The notes: generated by a model from the sequence alone, not told the origin. Positions 1 through 5,708 are shown, counted from the stretch's first letter. The stretch is 9,421 nucleotides of DNA from Actinomycetes bacterium (GCA_021787255.1 JAJYMD010000456.1:1-9421); one strand, 5' to 3'. A program made the numbers and translations.

Positions 1-784
1 CCGGCTGGGTGATGTGGTGCGCGTCGGCGGTGGAGCCCGAGCCGGCGATCTCCGCGTAGATCCTGGCGCCGCGCGCGGCCGCGTGGTCCCACGCTTCGAG
101 CACGAGCGCAGCCGCTCCTTCGGACATGACGAAGCCGTCCCTGCGGACGTCGAAAGGACGCGACACGCCGGTCGTCGACAGCGCCGTCATGTTCGTGAAC
201 GCCGCGACGGCGACCGGGTGCATCGCGGCCTCCGCACCGCCGCTCACGACCACGTCGCAGCGCCCCGTCGCGACCAGCCGGGCGCCGTTGGCGACCGCGT
301 GGGTGCCGGCTGCGCACGCGGTCGCGACGGTCTCCGAGGGGCCGCGAAAGCCGTAGCGCATCGAGACGTGCGCCGCGCCGGCGTTGACCATCATCATCGG
401 GACGAGGAAGGGGGAAACCCGGCGCGCGCCGCGCTCGTTGTAGACGCCTACCTGGTCGGCGAGGGTCTGGAAGCCGCCGACGCCGGTCGCGAACAGCACT
501 CCTGCCCGGCCAGGGTCGACGCCGAGCTCGCCGGCGTCCGCGAGCGCCATCTCGGCGGACGCGACCGAGAACGCCGCGAACGGATCGACGCGTCGAGCTT
601 CCTTCGAGTCGAAGTAGTCCGTCACCTCGAAGCCACGCACGCGGCGCTCGCCCGAGATCGACGGGGTGACCAGGCCCTCCCAGAGCGCCTCGACACCGAC
701 CCCGCAGCAGGTGACCGCCCCGATGCCGGTGACGGCGACCCGCCGGCCGCGAATCGGACCGTCTGGCCCGAGCCCGAGCAGCAT
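1..784 (-). CDS. fabF: 3-oxoacyl-ACP synthase II (KAS II), partial, C-terminus beyond the window
   Basis: This enzyme would condense malonyl-ACP with the growing acyl-ACP in type II fatty-acid elongation in the cytoplasm. Only the first 261 residues are present; the gene runs off the left edge. The thiolase-fold N-half is clear: VAVTGIGAVT near residues 16-25, the nucleophile Cys157 in ETVATACAAGTHA, SGGAEAAMHP near 181-190 and DAHHITQP near the edge. The two catalytic histidines expected in the C-half lie outside the window. The ATG start (782-784) overlaps the acpP stop in TGATG, so translation is probably coupled to acpP; no strong ribosome site is seen. A start a few codons later is possible. 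Family assignment is firm; FabF rather than another ketosynthase subtype is inferred from the acpP neighbour and the motif context. Confidence 0.93.
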   Translation of the reverse strand, partial: MLLGLGPDGPIRGRRVAVTGIGAVTCCGVGVEALWEGLVTPSISGERRVRGFEVTDYFDSKEARRVDPFAAFSVASAEMALADAGELGVDPGRAGVLFATGVGGFQTLADQVGVYNERGARRVSPFLVPMMMVNAGAAHVSMRYGFRGPSETVATACAAGTHAVANGARLVATGRCDVVVSGGAEAAMHPVAVAAFTNMTALSTTGVSRPFDVRRDGFVMSEGAAALVLEAWDHAAARGARIYAEIAGSGSTADAHHITQP

Positions 785-1023
785 CAGAGCTTGGAGCTGA
801 TCAGCTCGAACGCCTGTCCCGCGGTCTCGATGTCCTCGAGCTCGCTCTCCTCCACCGTGATGTCGAACGCCTCCTCCAGCGCCATGACCAGCTCGACCAG
901 GTCGAGGCTGTCGGCGTCGAGGTCCTCCGCGAACCGGGCGTCCATCGTCACCTTCTCGGCGGGCACCTGGAGGACCTCCACGGCGCACTCTCGGAACTTC
1001 TCGAACGCTGCCTCGTTGTCCAC
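784..1023 (-). CDS. acpP: acyl carrier protein
   Basis: A 79-residue acidic protein of normal ACP size that carries acyl chains as thioesters during fatty-acid synthesis. The phosphopantetheine attachment site is Ser39 in DADSLDLVEL, within helix II, and is followed by the usual acidic stretch MALEEAF. The start is GTG at 1021-1023, chosen because AAGGAG lies about 10 bases upstream (near 1034-1039) and the N-terminus fits the family. The stop overlaps the fabF start by one base. A 171-bp gap to fabG upstream, with stem-loops and a possible promoter, suggests acpP may be expressed separately from fabD-fabG. That would suit the known high demand for ACP, but is inference here. Confidence 0.96.
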   Translation of the reverse strand: MDNEAAFEKFRECAVEVLQVPAEKVTMDARFAEDLDADSLDLVELVMALEEAFDITVEESELEDIETAGQAFELISSKL

Positions 1024-1073
1024 TTCGCTTTCTCTCCTTGTCGGGGCCTGCCTGGCCGTTCAGTCTCGCCGCT

Positions 1074-1095
1074 CCGTCCGGCCCGGGCCGGACGG
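1074..1095. promoter_or_regulatory. 22-bp perfect palindrome upstream of acpP
   Basis: Bases 1074-1095 read identically on both strands, centred on CCCGGG (1082-1087... centre between 1084 and 1085), with outer arms CCGTCCGG and CCGGACGG. It sits 51 bases before the acpP start codon. It could be a dimeric repressor site or an RNA hairpin in the acpP leader; the sequence does not decide between these. Confidence 0.5.
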
Positions 1096-1129
1096 CCTGT
1101 GCTGCGGGGCCCTGCGACGGCGAGCCGCG

Positions 1130-1135
1130 AGCCTA
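1130..1135 (-). promoter_or_regulatory. possible -10 element of an acpP promoter
   Basis: On the minus strand this reads TAGGCT, matching the TAnnnT form of an actinobacterial -10, in the 171-bp gap upstream of acpP. No good -35 is visible. It would give a leader of roughly 100 bases containing the 22-bp palindrome. Confidence 0.3.
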
Positions 1136-1152
1136 TCCGCGTGGTGGGGGCG

Positions 1153-1176
1153 CGACGGGCGCCGCGACGCCCGTCG
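1153..1176 (-). terminator. GC-rich stem-loop downstream of fabG (U-less terminator or attenuator candidate)
   Basis: Arms CGACGGGCG (1153-1161) and CGCCCGTCG (1168-1176) form a perfect 9-bp stem with a 6-base loop, 18 bases after the fabG stop. No T-run follows. Hairpins without a U-tract are commonly proposed as terminators in actinobacteria, so partial termination before acpP is plausible but unproven. Confidence 0.4.
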
Positions 1177-1196
1177 ACCGGTCCCGACCACCGGTC
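1176..1196 (-). terminator. stem-loop overlapping the fabG stop codon
   Basis: Arms GACCGGT (1176-1182) and ACCGGTC (1190-1196) form a perfect 7-bp stem with a 7-base loop. The structure includes bases of the fabG stop codon (1195-1197). It abuts a second, stronger stem-loop. There is no T-tract, so it could be a mRNA-processing or attenuation structure rather than a terminator. Confidence 0.35.
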
Positions 1197-1974
1197 ACAG
1201 GCCCATGCCCAGCCCGCCGTCGACGGGCAGCACGGCGCCGCTGATGTAGGCCGCCGCGTCCGAGGCGAGGAAGCCGACCGCCTCGGCCACGTCCTGGGGG
1301 CTCCCCGCCCGCCCGAGCGGCACCATGGCGACGAGCTCCTCGACCCGTCCAGGCCCGAGCGCTCCGGTCATGTCCGTCTCGACGACCCCGGGCGCGACGA
1401 CGTTGACCGTGATCTCGCGGCTCGCGACCTCGCGGGCGAGCGCCCGGGCCATCCCGACCAAGCCGGCCTTGGACGCCGCGTAGTTGGCCTGCCCGGGAAG
1501 CCCGACGAACGCACCGACCGACGACATGAAGACGATGCGCCCGCGGTGGAGCCGGAGCATCTTCGAGATCGCCCGCTTCGCCACGCGGAACGCTCCGGTG
1601 AGGTTCGTCTCGATCACGTCGTGCCAGGCGTCCTCGCCCATCCTCAGCACGAGCGCGTCCTTCGTGATGCCGGCGTTCGCCACGAGGACCTCGACGGGAC
1701 CCCACCGCCCTTCGACCGCTCGGTACGCCTCCTCCACCGCAGCAGGGTCGGTCACGTCGCATCGGAGCCCCATGAAGCGGCTCTCGGGCACGCCGGCCGG
1801 CGGTTCGAGCTCATCGGCCGGGCCGCGCGTCGTCGCCGCCACCCGGTCCCCGCGCGTCGCGAACCACGCGGCGCAGGCGGCCCCGATACCCTTCGACCCG
1901 CCGGTGACGAGGACGACGCGGCCGGGTCCCGAGCTGGCCGCGTCCGCACCCTCGGACCTGTCGTCCCCGCTCAC
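1195..1974 (-). CDS. fabG: 3-oxoacyl-ACP reductase (short-chain dehydrogenase)
   Basis: This is probably the NADPH-dependent reductase of 3-oxoacyl-ACP in fatty-acid elongation. The 259-residue protein has the full classical short-chain dehydrogenase set: TGGSKGIG (24-31) for the cofactor, CDVTD (72-76), NAG (100-102), and the catalytic residues Asn124, Ser152, Tyr165 and Lys169 (YAASK). PGVVETDMT (195-203) and the C-terminal SGAVLPVDGGLGM are typical of FabG. The first 18 residues are a poorly conserved extension encoded partly by the last 17-bp repeat. I place the start at GTG 1972-1974, with GGGGA about six bases upstream, because nothing further upstream stays open in frame past the TGA at 2005-2007. 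The gene lies 30 bp after fabD. FabG-like reductases are numerous in actinobacteria, but its place between fabD and acpP supports the fatty-acid role. Confidence 0.93.
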   Translation of the reverse strand: MSGDDRSEGADAASSGPGRVVLVTGGSKGIGAACAAWFATRGDRVAATTRGPADELEPPAGVPESRFMGLRCDVTDPAAVEEAYRAVEGRWGPVEVLVANAGITKDALVLRMGEDAWHDVIETNLTGAFRVAKRAISKMLRLHRGRIVFMSSVGAFVGLPGQANYAASKAGLVGMARALAREVASREITVNVVAPGVVETDMTGALGPGRVEELVAMVPLGRAGSPQDVAEAVGFLASDAAAYISGAVLPVDGGLGMGL

Positions 1975-2027
1975 CCGTCGTCCCCGCTCACCCGTCGTCC
2001 CCGCTCACCCGTCGTCCCCGCTCACCC
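1960..2027 (-). repeat. 17-bp tandem repeat x4 across the fabD stop and fabG start
   Basis: There are four perfect head-to-tail copies of GTCGTCCCCGCTCACCC (1960-1976, 1977-1993, 1994-2010, 2011-2027). Read on the coding strand the unit is GGGTGAGCGGGGACGAC. It contains an SD-like GGGGA and a GTG that overlaps a TGA (GTGA). The fabD frame enters the first copy and stops in the second; fabG starts in the last. Each copy's GTG opens a six-codon frame (V-S-G-D-D-G) that ends on the next copy's GTGA. Confidence 0.97.
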
Positions 2028-3282
2028 GTAGCCACACGAGCGGCTGGCCCTCTTGGACCCGCTCGCCCGCCACCGAGAGCCAGCGGACGACCTCGCCTTC
2101 GAAGGGGGTGCGGACTTCGGTCACCCCGACCCGGCCGACCAGGTCGCCGATGCGCACGCGGGAGGGACCTGTCTCGTGGCCAGCGGTCCCGGGCAACAGG
2201 CCGGTGCCGGGAGCGGCGAGCGAGGCCTCGGGCGCGAAGATCCCCGAGCACGGGCTCACGACCACGCGCTCGGACATGTAGAGGTGCTCACCTTGGTGCG
2301 CGTGCGCGTCCTGGTGCCAGACGTCGGTCGCAGGCCCTGTGGCCCCCGAAGCCCCGGCGGCGAGCCCGCCCGAGACGGCGTCGAGCAGCGCGTCGAGATC
2401 GTCGGGCTTGGTGACGGCCAGCGCCTGGGCCTCGGGGGCGGCGCGCCGCACGAGGCCGGTCAGGACGCCTCCTGGGCCGACCTCGACGAAGACCGTCGCG
2501 CCGAGGCCCGAGAGGGTCCCGACCGTCTGGCGCCAGCGCACCGGTCCGCACAGCTGCGCGGAGAGGAGCCGGGGCCATTCGGCGGGGTCGGAGTGGACCC
2601 GGGCGTCGATGTTGGCGACGACCGGCACTTCGGGCGTCGAGAGCACGACGTTGCCGAGCGCCTTGCGCAGCGCGGGACGCGCGGCAGCCATGAGCGGCGT
2701 GTGGAACGCGCCAGACACCGGCAACGCGAGGACCTTGCGGGCGCCGAGCTCGCGTGCGAGCTCGGAGGCCGCGGCGACCGCGTCGGAGGTGCCCGCGATC
2801 ACGACCTGGCCCGGGGCGTTGTAGTTCGCGACCCACACCTCGCCCTCGGCGCGGTGGCAGGCCGCCTCCGCGTCGTCGTCGCTGATCCCGATCAACGCGG
2901 CCATCGTCCCGGGCGCGTCCTCCCCCGCACGCGCCATGGCCTCCCCTCGAGCCACGACGAGCGCTGCGGCCTCCTCGAAGCGCATCGCGCCTGCGGCGAC
3001 GAGCGCGCTGTACTCGCCGAGCGAGTGGCCCGCGCACGCGGCGGGCGAGAGCCCGACGCGCTCGATCGCGTCGAGGACCACGAGCGACTGGACGAAGGTG
3101 GCGAGCTGGGCGTTCGCCGTCTGCGTCAGCTCCTCCATCGGCGCGTGGAGGAGCAACGCCTCGACGTCGCGCCCGACCGCTGCCGACGCCTCGGTGACGA
3201 CCTCCCAGGAGGGGTGGTCGACCCAGGGTCGGCCCATGCCCGAGCGCTGCGAGCCCTGACCGGGGAAGACGAAGGCCAGCAC
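2005..3282 (-). CDS. fabD: malonyl-CoA:ACP transacylase fused to a biotinyl/lipoyl-like domain
   Basis: The protein has 425 residues, against about 310 for a usual FabD. Residues 1-305 are a complete transacylase that would move malonyl from CoA to ACP: FVFPGQGSQ (4-12), nucleophile Ser87 in GHSLGEYSAL, Arg112, His194 in GAFHTPLM and QLCGPV (243-248). A Gly/Ala-rich and then His-rich linker (about 304-334) leads to residues 336-420, which resemble biotin carboxyl carrier domains: SPCSGIFAP, then VRIGD, then FEGEVV, then GERVQEGQPLVWL. The hairpin where EAMKM would carry the biotinylated lysine is shortened to GVTEV, with no lysine. An in-frame ATG at 2275-2277 behind AAGGTGAG could make the domain separately, but no stop separates the parts. 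Start GTG 3280-3282 puts FVFPGQGSQ at the normal N-terminus. First gene of the cluster. Confidence 0.9.
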   Translation of the reverse strand: MLAFVFPGQGSQRSGMGRPWVDHPSWEVVTEASAAVGRDVEALLLHAPMEELTQTANAQLATFVQSLVVLDAIERVGLSPAACAGHSLGEYSALVAAGAMRFEEAAALVVARGEAMARAGEDAPGTMAALIGISDDDAEAACHRAEGEVWVANYNAPGQVVIAGTSDAVAAASELARELGARKVLALPVSGAFHTPLMAAARPALRKALGNVVLSTPEVPVVANIDARVHSDPAEWPRLLSAQLCGPVRWRQTVGTLSGLGATVFVEVGPGGVLTGLVRRAAPEAQALAVTKPDDLDALLDAVSGGLAAGASGATGPATDVWHQDAHAHQGEHLYMSERVVVSPCSGIFAPEASLAAPGTGLLPGTAGHETGPSRVRIGDLVGRVGVTEVRTPFEGEVVRWLSVAGERVQEGQPLVWLRVSGDDG

Positions 3283-3289
3283 GAGCCCA

Positions 3290-3295
3290 AGTGTG
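3290..3295 (-). promoter_or_regulatory. candidate -10 of fabD, leaderless start
   Basis: On the minus strand CACACT is followed by seven bases and then the fabD GTG (3280-3282). This matches the vapB promoter (TACACT, seven bases, GTG) at 14 of 18 positions from GC(C/T)ACACTTG to the GTG. There is no convincing Shine-Dalgarno, consistent with a leaderless transcript starting at the GTG. Confidence 0.4.
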
Positions 3296-3302
3296 GCACG
3301 GC

Positions 3303-3322
3303 GGGGGCGCCCGGGGGCGCCC
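3303..3322. repeat. tandem 10-bp palindromic repeat between divergent fabD and nitrilase promoters
   Basis: GGGGGCGCCC occurs twice head to tail (3303-3312 and 3313-3322). Each copy contains the self-complementary GGGCGCCC, so two 8-bp palindromes lie one helical turn apart. They fall over the -35 positions expected for both the fabD and the nitrilase -10 candidates, which makes this a candidate shared operator. It could also be chance in such GC-rich DNA. Confidence 0.5.
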
Positions 3323-3333
3323 CGGCGGGCCTG

Positions 3334-3339
3334 TAGCGT
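3334..3339 (+). promoter_or_regulatory. -10 element of the nitrilase gene, leaderless start
   Basis: TAGCGT is followed by exactly six bases and then the GTG start at 3346. The same layout precedes the beta-phosphoglucomutase gene (TAGGGT, six bases, GTG). No Shine-Dalgarno is present. The spacing places the transcription start at or beside the GTG. Confidence 0.6.
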
Positions 3340-3345
3340 GGCGGT

Positions 3346-4161
3346 GTGCGCGTGGCTGCCGTGCAGGTCGCGACCGGCCTCGATCCCGAGGAGAACCGGC
3401 GGTTGGTCGCCGCCCGGCTCGGCGCGGCGGCCGACGCCGGCGCGAGGCTCGTGGTCTTCCCCGAGGCCACCATGGCGACCTTCGGCGACGCCTCCTTCGA
3501 CCTGTCCTCCGTGGCCGAGGCCCTTGACGGCCCGTTCGTGACCGAGCTGGCCGAGGGGTGCGCGCGTCACGGGGTCGTCGTCGTCGCAGGGATGTTCGAG
3601 CGGCCGGGCGACGGGGGCGGGGGCCGCGCCTTGGGCCGTGCCTTCAACACGGTGGTCGTCGTGGGACCCGACGGCCTCCTCGGGGCCTACCGCAAGCTCC
3701 ACCTCTTCGACGCGCTCGGCGCCAGGGAGTCGGACCGGGTGCTCGCCGGGGACCCCGGCGGCATCGTGACGGTGCCGCTCGCCGAAGGGCTCGTCCTGGG
3801 CGTGATGACCTGCTATGACCTGCGGTTCCCAGAGCTGGCGCGCGCGCTCGTCGAGCGCGGGGCGACGGTCCTCGCGCTGCCTGCGCACTGGTACGACGGC
3901 CCGGGCAAGGCGCAGGTCTGGGAGGTCCTCGTCCGGGCGCGGGCGATCGAGAGCACCGCGTACGTGGTGGCGGCGGGCAAGCCCGAGCCGGAGGCCGTCG
4001 GCCGCTCGATGGTCGTCGACCCGCTCGGCGAGGTCCTCGTAGAGCTCGGCGGCAAGGAGGAGGACATCGCGCTCGCCGAGGTCTCGGCGGCCCGGGTCTC
4101 GGCGGTCCGCACGATGCTCCCCGTTCTCGAGCACCGGCGCTTCGGCGTGGCGCCGCGCTGA
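3346..4161 (+). CDS. nitrilase-family carbon-nitrogen hydrolase (amidase)
   Basis: This is a cytoplasmic hydrolase of small amides, in the nitrilase superfamily branch that includes Nit1/Nit2-like omega-amidases and deaminated-glutathione amidases. The catalytic triad is visible: Glu40 in VVFPEATM, Lys117 in YRKLHLFD and Cys156 in VMTCYDLRFPEL, the last being characteristic of that branch. The 271-residue length is normal. The conserved ends are AAVQVA at residues 4-9 and RRFGV near the C-terminus. Start GTG 3346 is chosen because a TAGCGT -10 lies six bases upstream, implying a leaderless mRNA. The gene is divergent from fabD and convergent with the next gene, so it is probably monocistronic. 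The substrate cannot be told from sequence; repair of deaminated glutathione or a ketoglutaramate-like substrate are options. Confidence 0.9.
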   Translation: MRVAAVQVATGLDPEENRRLVAARLGAAADAGARLVVFPEATMATFGDASFDLSSVAEALDGPFVTELAEGCARHGVVVVAGMFERPGDGGGGRALGRAFNTVVVVGPDGLLGAYRKLHLFDALGARESDRVLAGDPGGIVTVPLAEGLVLGVMTCYDLRFPELARALVERGATVLALPAHWYDGPGKAQVWEVLVRARAIESTAYVVAAGKPEPEAVGRSMVVDPLGEVLVELGGKEEDIALAEVSAARVSAVRTMLPVLEHRRFGVAPR

Positions 4162-4166
4162 GCCTC

Positions 4167-4224
4167 GCTGGGCCGCCTGCACGCCAGGCCGCGCGCACGC
4201 CCAGCCGCCCCTCGCTCGGGCGAG
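4167..4224. terminator. inverted repeats in the convergent 63-bp spacer, candidate terminator
   Basis: The gap between the convergent nitrilase and helix-turn-helix genes holds GCTGGGC (4167-4173) paired with GCCCAGC (4199-4205). Inside this is GCCTG (4175-4179) paired with CAGGC (4185-4189). A small hairpin CTCGC-TCGG-GCGAG (4211-4224) follows. There is no T-tract. The placement suits bidirectional termination. Confidence 0.35.
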
Positions 4225-4875
4225 CTACTCGGGGGCCTGCAGCTGCCTTCCGGTGATCAGGTCCGGCTGGAGCCGGAAGTAGACGTCGCGGTCGCCGCCG
4301 GCCCACGGCACGACGTCGAGCGCCCGCACCGCCTCGAGCTCCTCGGGGTCCACGACCCGGCGGGCAGTGCCGCTCAGGAGCACGCTCCAGCCCGTCGAGA
4401 AGGTCTCGTCGACGTGGTCCACCTCGAAGGAGACGCGTCGACCGTCGGTGCCCAGCGCGATCGACGTGCTGGCCTGCGTGCGGAAGACGACGTCGGTCCC
4501 GAGGAGGCGGTAGTTGACCGGCAGCGCGACCGGGCCGCGTGTCTCGGCGAAGACGACCCGGCCGATGCCTCCAGGTGCGATCAGCTCCATCGCGCGCTGC
4601 TCGTCCAAGTCGACGAGCAGCGCCGCCTGGCCCTCGCCGCGGCCCGGCGGCGCCGAGTCCCCTCCGAGGAGGGCTGCTGGCGACGTCTGGAGCGCGACCG
4701 ACAGGTGCACGAGGGTGCCCCGGCTCGGGTTCGGGCTCGCTGCGGTCTCCAGGTAGTCCAGGTAGGCCGCGTTCACGCCGGCTCGAGCCGCCGTCTCCTC
4801 GACGGAGAGACCGAGCTCCTCGCGCCGGTGGCGGAGCCGCCTCCCGAGGTCCGAGGCGGACACGGGACCACTCAC
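4225..4875 (-). CDS. XRE-type helix-turn-helix protein with pyridoxamine-phosphate-oxidase-like flavin domain
   Basis: A 216-residue two-domain protein. Residues about 8-70 form an XRE-like helix-turn-helix (LGRRLRHRREELGLSVEETAARAGV, then LDYLE and LVHLSVAL). Residues about 88-210 resemble the split-barrel of pyridoxamine-5'-phosphate-oxidase-like proteins that bind FMN or F420: GRVVFAETRGPVALPVNY (about 105-122), VSFEVDHVDE (148-157) and GWSVLLSGTARRV (162-174). It is probably a DNA-binding regulator or redox/cofactor sensor rather than an enzyme of vitamin B6 synthesis. I chose GTG 4873-4875 as the start; CAAGAT lies six bases upstream, a weak leaderless -10, and GTG 4861-4863 is an alternative. 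It is divergent, 89 bp away, from the disaccharide phosphorolysis operon, so control of that operon is possible but unproven. Confidence 0.83.
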   Translation of the reverse strand: MSGPVSASDLGRRLRHRREELGLSVEETAARAGVNAAYLDYLETAASPNPSRGTLVHLSVALQTSPAALLGGDSAPPGRGEGQAALLVDLDEQRAMELIAPGGIGRVVFAETRGPVALPVNYRLLGTDVVFRTQASTSIALGTDGRRVSFEVDHVDETFSTGWSVLLSGTARRVVDPEELEAVRALDVVPWAGGDRDVYFRLQPDLITGRQLQAPE

Positions 4876-4881
4876 CCGAGC

Positions 4882-4887
4882 ATCTTG
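4882..4887 (-). promoter_or_regulatory. weak candidate -10 of the helix-turn-helix/flavin gene
   Basis: On the minus strand CAAGAT is followed by six bases and then GTG 4873-4875. Only the A and the final T of TAnnnT match, so this rests mainly on the spacing shared with other genes here. Confidence 0.25.
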
Positions 4888-4952
4888 GTCCGGGGCTCCC
4901 CGTGGCGCAAAGCGGCGCAGGCGCAAGGAGGTGCAGGCGGTGCGCGGCCGCG

Positions 4953-4958
4953 TAGGGT
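4953..4958 (+). promoter_or_regulatory. -10 element of the beta-phosphoglucomutase/GH65 operon, leaderless start
   Basis: TAGGGT is followed by exactly six bases and then the GTG at 4965, the same layout as the nitrilase promoter (TAGCGT, six bases, GTG). A strong SD-like AAGGAGGTG at 4925-4933 lies upstream of this -10 and serves no gene I can identify. Confidence 0.6.
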
Positions 4959-4964
4959 CGGGGT

Positions 4965-5708
4965 GTGGGGGTCCGTCTTCCCGAGTCGATCTCGGCGTGC
5001 CTCTTCGATCTCGACGGCGTGCTGACCGAGACGGCGGTCCTCCACGCCGCCGCATGGAAGCAGGCGTTCGACGAGCTGCTCGCACGCCTGGCGCGGCCCG
5101 GAGAGCAGGTCGTGCCGTTCGACGCGGTCGCCGACTACGACGACTACGTGGACGGCAAGCCGCGTCTCGACGGCGCGCGTGCGTTCCTGCGCTCGAGGGG
5201 GATCGACCTTCCCGAAGGGACGGCGCAGGACCCGCCGGGGACCGAGTCGGTCTACGGGGTGGCGAACCGCAAGAACGACCTCGTGCTCGAGCAGATGCGC
5301 GAGCGCGGCGTGACGGTGTACCCGGGGTCGCTCCGGTTCCTCGAGGAGGTCCGCCGGCGATCGCTGCGCACGGCGGTCGTGTCCTCGAGCGCGAACACCG
5401 TCGAGGTGCTGCACGCGGCGGGCCTCGACGATCTCTTCGACGCCCGCGTGGACGGCGTCGTCGCCGAGCGCGAGCACCTCGCCGGCAAGCCGGCTCCCGA
5501 CACGTACCTCGAGGCGGCGCGCATGCTGGACGTCGAGCCGAGCCGAGCCGCCGTCTTCGAGGACGCGCTCGCCGGGGTCGAGGCGGGCCGTGCGGGCAAA
5601 TTCGGCCTCGTGGTGGGCGTCGATCGGGTGGGCCAGGCCGAGAGCCTCCTCGCCCACGGCGCCGACGTCGCGGTCGGCGACCTCGCCGAATTGATCGTGC
5701 CCGACTGA
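4965..5708 (+). CDS. pgmB: beta-phosphoglucomutase (HAD superfamily)
   Basis: This enzyme converts beta-glucose 1-phosphate to glucose 6-phosphate and so feeds the product of the downstream GH65 phosphorylase into glycolysis. The HAD motifs are all present in 247 residues: motif I FDLDGVLTET with nucleophile Asp15 and general acid/base Asp17, motif II VSSSAN with Ser140, motif III AGKPAPDTYL with Lys175, and motif IV VFEDALAG with Glu199 and Asp200. DDYVDGKPRLDG (59-70) in the cap domain fits the beta-phosphoglucomutase subgroup. The GTG start is supported by the leaderless TAGGGT-N6-GTG arrangement and the short N-terminus before motif I. The stop lies 10 bp before the GH65 ATG, so the two genes are an operon. 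A different HAD phosphatase is conceivable on motifs alone; the GH65 partner makes mutase far more likely. Confidence 0.92.
   Translation: MGVRLPESISACLFDLDGVLTETAVLHAAAWKQAFDELLARLARPGEQVVPFDAVADYDDYVDGKPRLDGARAFLRSRGIDLPEGTAQDPPGTESVYGVANRKNDLVLEQMRERGVTVYPGSLRFLEEVRRRSLRTAVVSSSANTVEVLHAAGLDDLFDARVDGVVAEREHLAGKPAPDTYLEAARMLDVEPSRAAVFEDALAGVEAGRAGKFGLVVGVDRVGQAESLLAHGADVAVGDLAELIVPD

Noticed and set aside
14..1249. 411-codon plus-strand ORF over fabF and acpP
   Set aside because: It is antisense to clearly conserved fabF and acpP and has no domain; it is a product of high GC content.
1960..2027. CRISPR-like array
   Set aside because: The 17-bp units are directly adjacent with no spacers, overlap a gene junction and have no cas genes nearby.
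4925..4940. Very strong Shine-Dalgarno AAGGAGGTG on the plus strand upstream of the beta-phosphoglucomutase gene
   Set aside because: It lies upstream of the proposed -10 and some 30 bases too far from the GTG at 4965. The frames it would start are out of phase and read as non-protein-like shadows.
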